From Lysinibacillus halotolerans (GTDB lineage: Bacteria; Bacillota; Bacilli; Bacillales_A; Planococcaceae): DNA of 64,000 nucleotides. The notes beneath the pieces are model-generated. The model was given only the letters and a program-made list of their open reading frames with translations, did no database searches and was not told the DNA's origin. The stretch lies in NCBI RefSeq assembly GCF_003711845.1, contig NZ_RHLQ01000018.1:1-64000 (forward strand). Reading direction: 5' to 3'. Of the stretch, positions 37,467 through 45,721 are shown piece by piece. Every line of letters begins with the position of its first letter. The first letter of the stretch is position 1. Position numbers and translations under genes: made by a program.

Positions 37467-37594
37467 TTCCTTCGGGGTCGGGTGAAATTCCCAATCGACG
37501 GTGATGAAGTGAAACTTCTAAGCCCGTGAGCTTGTTATAAGCAGGATTTGGTGCGAATCCAAAGCCGACAGTATAGTCTGGATGGGAGAAGGAA
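37467..37594 (+). promoter_or_regulatory. FMN riboswitch 1 (RFN element)
   Basis: Contains the RFN signatures TTCGGGGTCGGGTGAAATTC, CAATCGACGGTGATGAAG, AAGCCCGTGAGC, GGATTTGGTGCGAATCC and GCCGACAGTATAGTCTGGATGGGAG. The closing helix pairs TTCCTTC with GAAGGAA. It is followed by its own terminators rather than directly by a gene. Confidence 0.95.
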
Positions 37595-37607
37595 CTATTA
37601 TAGATGT

Positions 37608-37697
37608 ACCATTAAAATTGTTATTTTTAATGGTTTATTTGCTATAGTATTTTTTCTTTTTCAATCCCGATTCATTTCTGAACGGGATTTTTTATTT
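37608..37697 (+). terminator. two terminator hairpins between the FMN riboswitches
   Basis: ACCATTAAAA (37608-37617) pairs with TTTTAATGGT (37625-37634). AATCCCG plus TTCA (37663-37674) pairs with TGAA plus CGGGATT (37678-37689), followed by a T run. One or both should be the expression platform of the first riboswitch. Confidence 0.75.
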
Positions 37698-37742
37698 AAT
37701 AGTTTAAAATTGAATACGGTTAAGCTTAAGATATATCTTAAG

Positions 37743-37872
37743 CATCCTTCGGGGTCGGGTGAAATTCCCAATCGACGGTGATGAAGCGAAACTTCTAAGC
37801 CCGTGAGCTTGTTAAGAGCAGGATTTGGTGCGAGTCCAAAGCCGACAGTATAGTCTGGATGGGAGAAGGATG
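37743..37872 (+). promoter_or_regulatory. FMN riboswitch 2 (RFN element)
   Basis: Nearly identical to riboswitch 1 (offset 277 bases): the core differs only at a few positions, such as AAGCGAAAC instead of AAGTGAAAC and GCGAGTCC instead of GCGAATCC. The closing helix (CATCCTTC with GAAGGATG) keeps pairing with compensating bases. It directly precedes the rib operon. Confidence 0.95.
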
Positions 37873-37942
37873 AATTTTGGCACTTTTTGAAAATTAATTT
37901 CAAAAGGTTTATTTCGTTACGCCATTTTTTTTAAATACTCCC

Positions 37943-37980
37943 AACTCCTTAGGACATTTTCTAAGGGGTTTTTTATTTTT
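37943..37980 (+). terminator. expression-platform terminator of FMN riboswitch 2
   Basis: AACTCCTTAG (37943-37952) pairs with CTAAGGGGTT (37961-37970), followed by TTTTATTTTT. It lies 18 bases before ribE. Confidence 0.85.
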
Positions 37981-37997
37981 AGAAAGAGGTGAGTAGA

Positions 37998-38636
37998 TTG
38001 TTTACAGGCATAATTGAAGATAAGGGAAAAGTAGTTGGGATTAAAAAAGATATCGACAGTAGTCAATTGACCATTGTTACACCCAAAATTGTGTCTGATG
38101 CTAAATTGGGTGATAGCATTGCGGTTAATGGTGTATGTCTGACGATTACCCACTTAACTAGTGAAGAAATGACTGTAGATGTCATGCCAGAAACAGTAAA
38201 GGTAACAACGATTCATACGTTAAAATTAGGAGATATGGTCAATTTAGAACGGGCAATGAGTGCCAATGGCCGATTTGGTGGTCATATTGTTTCAGGACAT
38301 GTAGATGGTGTAGGAACGATTAGAAGTAAAAGACCGGTTTCAAACGCAGTTTACATTGAAATTGAAATACCTAGAGAACTTATTGAAAATTGTATACCTA
38401 AAGGTTCTATTACAATTGATGGGACAAGCTTAACGCTATTTCAAGTATCCAGTAATACTGTTACAGTATCCCTTATTCCTCACACGTATGCAGAAACGAT
38501 TTTAGGCATGAAAAGTGTAGGAGATAAAGTAAATATCGAAACAGATATGTTAGGGAAATACGTTTTATATCATTTAAGAAAAACGGATAATACGTCAAAT
38601 ATATCAATGGAATTTTTAAAACAAAACGGATTTTAA
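37998..38636 (+). CDS. ribE: riboflavin synthase, alpha subunit
   Basis: Combines two lumazine molecules into riboflavin and a pyrimidine. The 212 residues show the duplicated lumazine-binding repeats: MFTGIIED...[12 protein letters not shown] and, in the second half, [12 protein letters not shown]...[11 protein letters not shown]. Start at TTG 37998, giving the family-typical MFTGII and placed five bases after AGAGGTGAG; GTG 37989 would begin inside that site. It is the first gene of the operon, in the place where ribD normally stands. Confidence 0.94.
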   Translation: MFTGIIEDKGKVVGIKKDIDSSQLTIVTPKIVSDAKLGDSIAVNGVCLTITHLTSEEMTVDVMPETVKVTTIHTLKLGDMVNLERAMSANGRFGGHIVSGHVDGVGTIRSKRPVSNAVYIEIEIPRELIENCIPKGSITIDGTSLTLFQVSSNTVTVSLIPHTYAETILGMKSVGDKVNIETDMLGKYVLYHLRKTDNTSNISMEFLKQNGF

Positions 38637-38659
38637 CTATAAAAACGGTGGTGGAGAAA

Positions 38660-39271
38660 ATGATCAATACAATAGAAGAAGCTTTAGAAGACTTAAAAAA
38701 AGGAAAGCCGATTATTGTTGTGGACGATGAAAATCGTGAAAACGAAGGAGATTTAGTCATTCTAGCTGAATTTGCCACACCGGAAAATATTAATTTTATG
38801 GCGACATTTGGTCGAGGTTTAATTTGTACACCGATTACGGAAGAACTGGCCAATAAACTAGAATTATTTCCGATGGTTGAACATAATACGGATAATCATC
38901 AAACAGCTTTTACAGTAAGTATCGATCATATGGAAACGACAACTGGAATCAGTGCGTATGAGCGATCCTTTACGATTTTACAAATGATTAAAGAAAATGC
39001 TAAGCCAGCCCATTTCAGACGTCCGGGTCACGTATTTCCGTTAATCGCAAAAAGAAACGGAGTGCTCGAAAGAAGAGGACATACTGAAGCAGCTATTGAT
39101 TTGGCAAGAGCTTGTGGCAGCGTTCCGGCAGGTGTTATTTGTGAAATCATGGCTGAAGATGGAATGATGTTACGCCTTGACGGCTTGAAGGATTTTGCAA
39201 CAATGCATCGATTAAAAATTATTACGATTGAAGATTTAGTTCGATTTCGTTCAAAACAAAAAATTGGATAA
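38660..39271 (+). CDS. ribB: 3,4-dihydroxy-2-butanone-4-phosphate synthase (RibB, single domain)
   Basis: Makes the four-carbon precursor of lumazine from ribulose 5-phosphate. The 203 residues contain the acidic loop [22 protein letters not shown], and the catalytic [16 protein letters not shown]. In most Bacillales this is the N-terminal half of a roughly 400-residue RibBA fusion; here a stop follows and no GTP cyclohydrolase II domain remains. Start at ATG 38660 with GGTGGTGGAG upstream. Sits between ribE and ribH. Confidence 0.94.
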   Translation: MINTIEEALEDLKKGKPIIVVDDENRENEGDLVILAEFATPENINFMATFGRGLICTPITEELANKLELFPMVEHNTDNHQTAFTVSIDHMETTTGISAYERSFTILQMIKENAKPAHFRRPGHVFPLIAKRNGVLERRGHTEAAIDLARACGSVPAGVICEIMAEDGMMLRLDGLKDFATMHRLKIITIEDLVRFRSKQKIG

Positions 39272-39313
39272 CACATTTTAAGACAATAATTTTATGACGA
39301 GGAGAATAGAACA

Positions 39314-39781
39314 ATGGGAAAACGATTTGAAGCACAATTAATAGGAACAGATTTAAAAATAGGGATTGTTGTAGGACGTTTTAACGAGTTTATTACAACA
39401 AAATTATTAGATGGTGCCCTTGATGGTTTAAGAAGACATGGAGTAGATGAAGAAAATATTGATGTAGCATGGGTACCAGGAGCGTTTGAAGTACCATTTA
39501 TCGCTAAACAAATGGTTGAAACAGGTAACTATGATGCGGTAATTGGGTTAGGTACAGTAATACGTGGAGCAACAACTCATTATGATTATGTTAATAACGA
39601 AGCAGCAAAAGGAATTGCTAGCGTTTCATTAAATTCAAATGTGCCAGTAATTTTCGGGATCGTAACAACAGAAAACATCGAACAAGCAATTGAACGTGCA
39701 GGTACAAAAGCGGGCAACAAAGGTTATGATTCTGCTGTTTCTGCCATTGAAATGGCCAACTTGAAAAAAATGTTTAAATAA
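39314..39781 (+). CDS. ribH: 6,7-dimethyl-8-ribityllumazine synthase
   Basis: Joins the RibB product to the pyrimidine amine; forms large icosahedral shells in Bacillus. The 155 residues carry [26 protein letters not shown] and [12 protein letters not shown] with the catalytic His. GAGGAGAATAG precedes the ATG. Last gene of the operon; a strong terminator follows. Confidence 0.96.
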   Translation: MGKRFEAQLIGTDLKIGIVVGRFNEFITTKLLDGALDGLRRHGVDEENIDVAWVPGAFEVPFIAKQMVETGNYDAVIGLGTVIRGATTHYDYVNNEAAKGIASVSLNSNVPVIFGIVTTENIEQAIERAGTKAGNKGYDSAVSAIEMANLKKMFK

Positions 39782-39808
39782 TGAATAGAAATCAATGCTT
39801 TTAACAAA

Positions 39809-39850
39809 ATAAGTGCCAACACGCCTACTTTTCGTGTTGGCACTTTTTAT
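39809..39850. terminator. bidirectional terminator ribH / pdaA
   Basis: AAGTGCCAACACG (39811-39823) pairs perfectly with CGTGTTGGCACTT (39833-39845), with T residues after and A residues before. Confidence 0.9.
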
Positions 39851-40641
39851 TATTCTAATACGGATTCCATGACTAAATCGTCAAGGGAACCAAAAGTATA
39901 CCCTTGTTTTTTCGCTTCTTTTATAAATTTCGGAAGGGCATCGGCATTATGTTTTGCCACAGTATGCAATAAAATTAATGCGCCTGGGTGCAATTGGTTC
40001 ATTAGTTCATCGTAAGCATATTCCCACCCTACATTGGAATCAGCATGCCAGTCTACAAATGCTGTATCCCAGAACATGTGGGTATAACCGTGTTTATTTC
40101 CAACTTCTAAAACTCTTTCGTTAAATATACCTTTTGGTGGACGTACATAATGGGTACGTTTAATTCCGGCAACTTCATTTAATTTTGAATCGAATTTTTT
40201 CCATTCTTTTACAAGTTCTTCGTCGGATAACTTAGACATATCTGGGTGTCCATAGGAATGATTCCCGATAATATGACCTTCTTTAATCATTCTTTTTACT
40301 AAATCCGTTGCACTTGTTAAATAGTGCCCCGTTAAGAAAAAGGTTGCTGGAACATTTTCTTCCTTTAAAGTATCCAAAATACTTTCTGTATATCCGTTTT
40401 CAAAGCCGTTATCAAAGGTTAAATAAATAACCTTTTTGTTTGGGTCTCCTCGATAAAATGCGCCATACTCTTTTAACATGCTTTCAAATTTTGCCCCCGC
40501 ATCTGCCGGCTTTCCATCTTTTGATTTACTAAAGCCCCAGTGATAGGAGTTTGCGTTAGCAATATCTGGTTTAATAAAACTAAAGGCAAAGAAAAATGCG
40601 ATTGCCCATAATGTTAAACGAAAAATGGGATGTTTCCACAT
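39850..40641 (-). CDS. pdaA: PdaA-like polysaccharide deacetylase (spore cortex lactam)
   Basis: Exported enzyme removing the acetyl group from N-acetylmuramic acid so that muramic delta-lactam can form in spore cortex. The 263 residues start with a signal sequence (LTLWAIAFFFAFSFI, then Ala-Asn-Ala). The deacetylase motifs are TFDNGFENG (catalytic and metal Asp), HSYGH (metal His) and RPPKG. PdaA is needed for normal germination, so it supports an endospore-forming host. AGGAGG lies upstream. Confidence 0.9.
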   Translation of the reverse strand: MWKHPIFRLTLWAIAFFFAFSFIKPDIANANSYHWGFSKSKDGKPADAGAKFESMLKEYGAFYRGDPNKKVIYLTFDNGFENGYTESILDTLKEENVPATFFLTGHYLTSATDLVKRMIKEGHIIGNHSYGHPDMSKLSDEELVKEWKKFDSKLNEVAGIKRTHYVRPPKGIFNERVLEVGNKHGYTHMFWDTAFVDWHADSNVGWEYAYDELMNQLHPGALILLHTVAKHNADALPKFIKEAKKQGYTFGSLDDLVMESVLE

Positions 40642-40797
40642 AAAAAATTTTAGCCTCCTTTTTGCTTATATTGTGCGAAAACTGTTCCTTTATGCCAATG
40701 AATATTCGCTTATCCTAGAAGGAAATGATTTAACAAATGAACGGCAATGAAACGAACTTAAAAAAAATGTATACTAATGCTTAGAAGGAGTGTTTGT

Positions 40798-41607
40798 ATG
40801 CAAGTCATATCGAAAATAAGCAGACAGAAAAACAATCCAGAACGATATAATATTTATTTAAATGAAAGTTATGCCTTTGCTGTTGATGAATCGACCCTTA
40901 TTAAGTTTGGTTTAACAAAGGGAAAAATACTCGAACAATTTGATATCGATGAAATTACATATGAAGATGAAATCGCAAAAGCGTTTAATCGTGGGTTAAA
41001 TTTTTTAAGTTATCAAATGCGCAGTGAATTTGAAGTGAAAAAGAAATTGTTAGATGCAGGCTTTGGAGAAGCTGTCGTGTTAGAGGCCATTCGGAAGTTG
41101 GAGAAACTTGGTTTTTTAAATGATGAAACTTATTCGAAAGCTTTATTAGAAACAAAAAAGAAAACAGCCAAAAAAGGGCCGAGAGCGATTAAACAAGATT
41201 TGATGAAAAAGGGAATCGATAAAGATACTCAAAGCAAAGTACTTGAATCTTTTACTTATGAAGAACAAGTGAATATTGCGATGGAGCTGGCAGAAAAAAC
41301 AGTGCGGGCAAATAGTAAAAAGACACCGATGCAAATAAAACAAAAGGTACAAGATCTTTTAATGCGGAAAGGTTATTCCTTTTCAGTTGTAAACGAAATA
41401 CTTGACCAAATTCGTTTAGAGAGAGAAGATGATGATTGGCAACATTTGATTGAACTACAAGGGGATAAACTGTGGAAGAAGTATGCTGCCAAGTTAACAG
41501 GTAATGAATTGCGAATGAAAACAAAACAAGCCTTATACCAGAAAGGCTTTCCAATAGAAGTAATCGATCGTTATTTAGATGAAAAGGAGCAGGAAGCAAA
41601 TGGCTGA
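40798..41607 (+). CDS. recX: RecX, regulator of RecA
   Basis: Binds RecA filaments and limits recombination. The 269 residues are rich in charged three-helix repeats: LNFLSYQMRSEFEVKKKLLDAGF, AIRKLEKLGFLNDETYSKALL, GPRAIKQDLMKKGI and further copies to the C-terminus. Start at ATG 40798, seven bases after AAGGAG; the upstream frame adds an unlikely leader. It is divergent from pdaA and overlaps yfhH by eight bases, as in B. subtilis (yfhG-yfhH). Confidence 0.93.
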   Translation: MQVISKISRQKNNPERYNIYLNESYAFAVDESTLIKFGLTKGKILEQFDIDEITYEDEIAKAFNRGLNFLSYQMRSEFEVKKKLLDAGFGEAVVLEAIRKLEKLGFLNDETYSKALLETKKKTAKKGPRAIKQDLMKKGIDKDTQSKVLESFTYEEQVNIAMELAEKTVRANSKKTPMQIKQKVQDLLMRKGYSFSVVNEILDQIRLEREDDDWQHLIELQGDKLWKKYAAKLTGNELRMKTKQALYQKGFPIEVIDRYLDEKEQEANG

Positions 41608-41929
41608 AAAAAATTATGCGGAAATGACGGAACAAGAATTAAGAGAAGAAATTGCCAACTTAAAGGAAAAGGCTAGAAAAGCTGAACAGCTTGGGATTGT
41701 AAATGAGTATGCTGTATATGAGCGAAAAGCAACGATGGCTGCTGCTTATTTAATTGACCCGAAAACAATTGTACCAGGAGAAATGTATCGTATAGACGGT
41801 GCTCCAGGGGAATTTTTTAAAGTAGAATATTTAAAAGGACGATTTGCTTGGGGTTATCGTTTAGGTGGAGATCGTTATGAAGAAGCATTGCCGATTTCTA
41901 TTCTTTTACCAATGAAAGTAGGGAAGTAA
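41600..41929 (+). CDS. yfhH: YfhH family protein (DUF1811)
   Basis: 109-residue conserved Bacillales protein. An N-terminal helix (TEQELREEIANLKEKARKAEQLG) is followed by a small beta domain with KTIVPGEMYRI, FKVEYLKGRFAWGYRLG. Start at ATG 41600, just after GGAGCAGGAAG and inside the recX end. No enzymatic role is known; gene order recX-yfhH-yfhJ suggests shared expression. Confidence 0.88.
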   Translation: MAEKNYAEMTEQELREEIANLKEKARKAEQLGIVNEYAVYERKATMAAAYLIDPKTIVPGEMYRIDGAPGEFFKVEYLKGRFAWGYRLGGDRYEEALPISILLPMKVGK

Positions 41930-41930
41930 T

Positions 41931-42206
41931 ATGAATGTGAATCAATCAATAGATAAATTAACACAAATTTTAGTAAGTAAAAATCCTAATTTATCCGTTA
42001 ATAAAGCAAAAACATGGATTGAACTACTCTGGTCTGATTTTGAATCGACTTATGCAAAAGCGGGATATGATTACCGTGGAATGGAATATACAGAAAAGAT
42101 AGTCCAACAATGGATTGAAAGTTACGGAGATAAAATTCATGAGTTTGCGGGTAGAAATCCAAAGTATGCCCATCTATTAGATGAAAGTGATGAAAATCTT
42201 CATTAA
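41931..42206 (+). CDS. yfhJ: YfhJ family protein (WVELL-type)
   Basis: 91 residues, starting two bases after the yfhH stop. KAKTWIELLWSDFESTYAKAGYDYRGMEYTEKIVQQWIESYG matches the short conserved family with the W-[VI]-E-L-L motif found in Bacillales. Function unknown. A terminator follows. Confidence 0.88.
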   Translation: MNVNQSIDKLTQILVSKNPNLSVNKAKTWIELLWSDFESTYAKAGYDYRGMEYTEKIVQQWIESYGDKIHEFAGRNPKYAHLLDESDENLH

Positions 42207-42210
42207 ATAA

Positions 42211-42247
42211 TAGAGGAGTTGTCCTAATAGGTTGGACAACTCCTCGC
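42211..42247. terminator. terminator between yfhJ and yfhP
   Basis: GAGGAGTTGTCC (42213-42224) pairs with GGACAACTCCTC (42234-42245); suitable for both converging genes. Confidence 0.8.
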
Positions 42248-42250
42248 TAT

Positions 42251-43237
42251 TTAATTACTCGAACCAATTTGTAGTTTGCGTTGTAGTTTATCTTCAGAAT
42301 AAATCCAACCCGTATAGGAATTGACAATGTTCAACTCCTCATCCACATGGGCAACAGCTACAAAGGGATAGCGGTCATTACTTCGATAACGTAAATCGAT
42401 TAAACGAACTTCCGTTAAGCCGCATTCTAGTTCTGAAATTTCCCAACGATATAAGGGAGAGAAAGAAATAAATGCAGCTAAATTCGAATCTTCAATAGCT
42501 TTATTTACAATTGGTGTTTTCGGAAGTGGATGGATTTCAAATTTATCATAAATGTTTATTTTTTTACCGTAAGCGCGGCCAACATAATAATGGGTTTTTG
42601 ATTTTGCAGCTACTCGCCAATTTAAAAAACGCATTGTTGGTGCGACAATGACATAATCTTCATCGGGAATAGCATCATGAACGGCCTTCTTTACAGCTGC
42701 TTGTAAAACGAAACGTATAATATAGTAAACAAAAATAATCGTATACATGACAGTGAATGTTATGACAGGGTCGAACCAAAAAGCCCATAACATAATGCCG
42801 ATGCAATGTAATCCGAAAATAATCGGATCAAAGGTATTAATAACACCAAGTGCAACCCATTTCTTTGAAAAAGGACGAAGGGCTTGCGTACCGTAGGCAT
42901 TAAATATATCAACAAAAACATGTAAAAAAACAGCTAGGAAAGTCCAAAGCCATAAATGAAATATATTGGCGTCTTGAAATATAAAAGATAATACAGCTGT
43001 AATGGCAATGGGCCATAAAAGGACTGCTGGGATCGAATGGGTAATGCCACGATGATGTCGGATGTAAATCGCATTATTTCGAAGTTTTAATATAGTATCC
43101 ACATCTGGTGCTTGTGAGCCAATAACGGTACCAGCCATAACAGCAACAAATGTTAAATTATTTTCGGCTACAACAGGATCTGCTAAAGCTAAGCCGCCTA
43201 ATGCAACGCCCATTACTAAATGTGTGCCTGAATCCAA
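42251..43237 (-). CDS. yfhP: YfhP-like membrane-bound metal-dependent hydrolase
   Basis: 328-residue membrane protein of the YdjM/LexA-binding hydrolase family. Metal-binding sequence includes THLVMGVALGG (His), GSQAPDVDTIL (Asp) and RHHRGITHSIPAVLLWP (His), followed by four to five helices and a soluble C-terminal half. The start is TTG 43237 after GGGAGTTGATAC. It is divergent from mutY, matching the yfhP-yfhQ order of B. subtilis. Exact substrate is unknown. Confidence 0.88.
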   Translation of the reverse strand: MDSGTHLVMGVALGGLALADPVVAENNLTFVAVMAGTVIGSQAPDVDTILKLRNNAIYIRHHRGITHSIPAVLLWPIAITAVLSFIFQDANIFHLWLWTFLAVFLHVFVDIFNAYGTQALRPFSKKWVALGVINTFDPIIFGLHCIGIMLWAFWFDPVITFTVMYTIIFVYYIIRFVLQAAVKKAVHDAIPDEDYVIVAPTMRFLNWRVAAKSKTHYYVGRAYGKKINIYDKFEIHPLPKTPIVNKAIEDSNLAAFISFSPLYRWEISELECGLTEVRLIDLRYRSNDRYPFVAVAHVDEELNIVNSYTGWIYSEDKLQRKLQIGSSN

Positions 43238-43358
43238 AGTATCAACTCCCTGTTTATGGACACATTTCTTATATACTTGACGGTTATTTTCATGAATCTT
43301 AATAGAAGTATTATACCCTAATTATAAAATTTAAAATCGAAATTCGTCGGAGGTTATC

Positions 43359-44411
43359 GTGAATTATCAATATAAAAATGAATTTCGCCATCATTTAGTC
43401 GATTGGTTTAATAGAGAAAAAAGAGATTTGCCGTGGAGGCGAACATCGGACCCTTATAAAATTTGGGTCTCCGAAATTATGCTTCAACAAACAAGGGTAG
43501 ACACGGTCATCCCGTATTATAATCGTTTTTTAGAAAAATATCCTACGATGCAGTCCCTTGCCTATGCTCCGCAAGAAGAACTGTTAAAAATGTGGGAAGG
43601 GTTAGGATATTATTCAAGAGCTAGAAATTTACAGGCGGGCGTTAAAGAAGTGGTCGAGAAATATAACGCCGTTGTACCGGACAATCGCCATGATCTTTCA
43701 AAATTAAAAGGTATTGGACCATACACTGCTGGCGCTATTTTAAGTATTGCCTATAATAAACCAGAGCATGCAGTGGATGGAAATGTTATGCGTGTTTTAA
43801 GCCGCGTATTACATATTGAAGAAGATATCGCCCTACCCAAAACGAGAAAAGTTTTTGAAGAAGCAGTCGATATGTTAATCGATAAAGATTACCCTGGTGA
43901 TTTTAATCAAGCCATAATGGATTTAGGAGCTATGATTTGTACTCCAACTTCTCCGAAATGCTTGCTTTGTCCTGTACGTGATTATTGTATTGCGTTCCAA
44001 GAAGGTGATACAGAACAATTGCCAATAAAATCAAAAAAAATAAAAACGAAAAAAGTAATATATAATATATATGTAGCTGTCGATAAACAAGGGAATTATT
44101 TAATTGAAAAGCGACCAAATGAGGGGTTGTTAGCTAATATGTGGCAATTTCCAATGATAGAAATGACGAAAGAAACTACAAAAGACGCTTTTGAAAAACA
44201 GTATAATGTTCAAATTGAAAATTACTTAAATAATGATTTCATGAAATTTAAACATATCTTTTCCCATTTAACTTGGGAGATGGAATGCTACCTTGTACAA
44301 GTTCAACAATTGAATCAATTACCGGCCAATGCCCATTTTTTACCTATAGGAAAAATTAGGGAATTACCAATGTCAGTACCAATGTTGAAAATTTTGAATA
44401 TTCTGAATTGA
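43359..44411 (+). CDS. mutY: A/G-specific adenine DNA glycosylase MutY
   Basis: Removes adenine mispaired with 8-oxoguanine. The 350 residues carry SEIMLQQTRVDTV with the catalytic Glu, the helix-hairpin-helix LKGIGPYTAGAIL, the catalytic Asp in VDGNVMRV, a 4Fe-4S motif of the C-x6-C-x2-C-x5-C type in the segment TPTSPKCLLCPVRDYC, and a C-terminal MutT-like domain recognising the oxidised guanine. GTG 43359 start with CGGAGGTTAT upstream. Equivalent to B. subtilis yfhQ. Confidence 0.95.
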   Translation: MNYQYKNEFRHHLVDWFNREKRDLPWRRTSDPYKIWVSEIMLQQTRVDTVIPYYNRFLEKYPTMQSLAYAPQEELLKMWEGLGYYSRARNLQAGVKEVVEKYNAVVPDNRHDLSKLKGIGPYTAGAILSIAYNKPEHAVDGNVMRVLSRVLHIEEDIALPKTRKVFEEAVDMLIDKDYPGDFNQAIMDLGAMICTPTSPKCLLCPVRDYCIAFQEGDTEQLPIKSKKIKTKKVIYNIYVAVDKQGNYLIEKRPNEGLLANMWQFPMIEMTKETTKDAFEKQYNVQIENYLNNDFMKFKHIFSHLTWEMECYLVQVQQLNQLPANAHFLPIGKIRELPMSVPMLKILNILN

Positions 44412-44481
44412 CTTATTTTTTAACTTTCGCATAATCTCAATAACATCAGTCCACAATAATTATTACGGAGGTGAGTTTGAG

Positions 44482-44664
44482 ATGGCGAAGAAAAACAACA
44501 ACAATAACAACAATAATAACAACAACTTCAACAATAATGAAGAATTTGGTGTTGATCAAGACTTCCAACAAGCACGTCAACAAAACCAAAAACAAAATCA
44601 ACAAAACAACCAACGCAATAACAACAATAATAACAATAATAAAAATAACAACAACGAATTTTAA
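44482..44664 (+). CDS. gamma-type small acid-soluble spore protein, Asn-rich
   Basis: 60-residue spore storage protein, position equivalent to sspE. By my count 30 of 60 residues are Asn, in runs of 11, 3, 8 and 4, with a Gln-rich centre (QQARQQNQKQNQQ). EEFGVDQD resembles the site cut by the germination protease GPR in gamma-type proteins (EF-[AG]-x-E-[TD]), present here once rather than twice. It would supply amino acids at germination. GGAGGTGAG lies seven bases before the ATG. The adjacent frame at 44471-44668 is a shadow of the repeat. Confidence 0.82.
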   Translation: MAKKNNNNNNNNNNNFNNNEEFGVDQDFQQARQQNQKQNQQNNQRNNNNNNNNKNNNNEF

Positions 44665-44701
44665 TTAAATTGCTTTACAATTGTGAATAAGACAATTCAC
44701 G

Positions 44702-44744
44702 TTAAGGTATAGACAAATTTATTTGTCTATACCTTAATTTTATA
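44702..44744 (+). terminator. terminator of the spore protein gene
   Basis: TTAAGGTATAGACAAAT pairs perfectly with ATTTGTCTATACCTTAA (44702-44736) and is followed by TTTTAT. Confidence 0.85.
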
Positions 44745-44832
44745 TAAAGGATAAAAGGATGTTCTAATCTAATTTTTACCAAATTCATTAAAAAATATGT
44801 TCTTCTAACTACAAGTTTTTTATTTCCATTGT

Positions 44833-44919
44833 TATAATATAAAGAAATAACTGCTAGATGTTGATTTTTCTTCATTTAGCGGGTGTATAGAAACCCGCTG
44901 AATAAGATGGATTTTATTC
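44833..44919 (+). promoter_or_regulatory. possible promoter and structured leader of ygaC
   Basis: TATAAT at 44833-44838 lacks a good -35. Downstream TTTAGCGGGT (44875-44884) pairs with ACCCGCTGAA (44893-44902), immediately followed by GAATAA/TTATTC (44900-44919). The leader to ygaC is about 180 bases. It is not a class I recognise. Confidence 0.3.
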
Positions 44920-45022
44920 ACAGAGTTTGAAATGATTAATCGATACCGTTTAAGGTCATATCAAATCCTGGACATTTTTCAACATGAGGAAATTGATACA
45001 TAGACGAAAAGGTGGGCTTTAA

Positions 45023-45571
45023 ATGACAATACCTACAGAAGGAGAAACGATTCAAATACATAGTTATAAACACAATGGTCGCATCCACCGTGTCTGGCAA
45101 GAAACGATGGTTTTAAAAGGAACGAAAAATATCTTTATTGGAGCCAATGAGCGTACACTTGTTACTGAATCGGATGGACGAACATGGCTAACACGCGAGC
45201 CCTCTATTTGTTATTTTCACGCAGAACATTGGTTTAATATTATTTGTATGTTGCGTGAAGATGGTGTGTATTATTATTGCAATATGAGTTCTCCTTATGT
45301 TTTTGATAATAATGCTATAAAATATATCGACTATGATCTAGATATTAAAGTTTTCCCAGATATGTCATATACACTTTTAGACGAAGATGAATACGAGCAG
45401 CACAAGAAGGAAATGGGCTATCCAGAAGTGATTGATAAAATTTTAAAACGAAATGTGAATAAATTAATCAGCTGGATAAAACAAAAAAGAGGTCCCTTTG
45501 CGCCAGATTTTATTGAAGTTTGGACGAATCGATATTTATTTAATAAAGAAATGCAATCAAATGAAAAATAA
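45023..45571 (+). CDS. ygaC: nucleoside tri-/diphosphate phosphatase (YgaC, DUF402)
   Basis: 182-residue DUF402 protein of the Ntdp family, metal-dependent hydrolysis of nucleoside tri- and diphosphates. Family segments seen: [59 protein letters not shown] and [27 protein letters not shown] with the acidic metal ligands. AAAAGGTGGGC precedes the ATG. Located between the spore protein gene and the ygaD-like ABC transporter, as in B. subtilis. Confidence 0.9.
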   Translation: MTIPTEGETIQIHSYKHNGRIHRVWQETMVLKGTKNIFIGANERTLVTESDGRTWLTREPSICYFHAEHWFNIICMLREDGVYYYCNMSSPYVFDNNAIKYIDYDLDIKVFPDMSYTLLDEDEYEQHKKEMGYPEVIDKILKRNVNKLISWIKQKRGPFAPDFIEVWTNRYLFNKEMQSNEK

Positions 45572-45578
45572 TAGTGGA

Positions 45579-45612
45579 AAAGTCTACTAGGAGAATCAGT
45601 AGGCTTTTTTTA
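45579..45612 (+). terminator. ygaC terminator
   Basis: AAGTCTACT pairs with AGTAGGCTT (one G-T pair), followed by a T run. Confidence 0.75.
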
Positions 45613-45721
45613 TGTATTTACTGGTAAATTAGAGTATAGTGTTATTCGTGTGTCCAAAATGGGACAACTTTTAATTAGGACGATTTAAGTTTGTTTGTTG
45701 ATAAAGGGAAGTGAATGGAAA

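Noticed and set aside
37467-37872. Tandem FMN elements as an assembly artefact
   Set aside because: The copies differ at several positions with compensating changes in the closing helix and have different terminators, which favours a real duplication.
44482-44664. Asn-codon repeats as a CRISPR or satellite array
   Set aside because: Simple codon repetition in a short coding gene; no regular spacer structure.
44471-44668. Thr/Ile/Lys-rich frame overlapping the spore protein gene
   Set aside because: It is the other frame of the AAC/AAT repeat; the Asn-rich frame has the ribosome binding site and family context.
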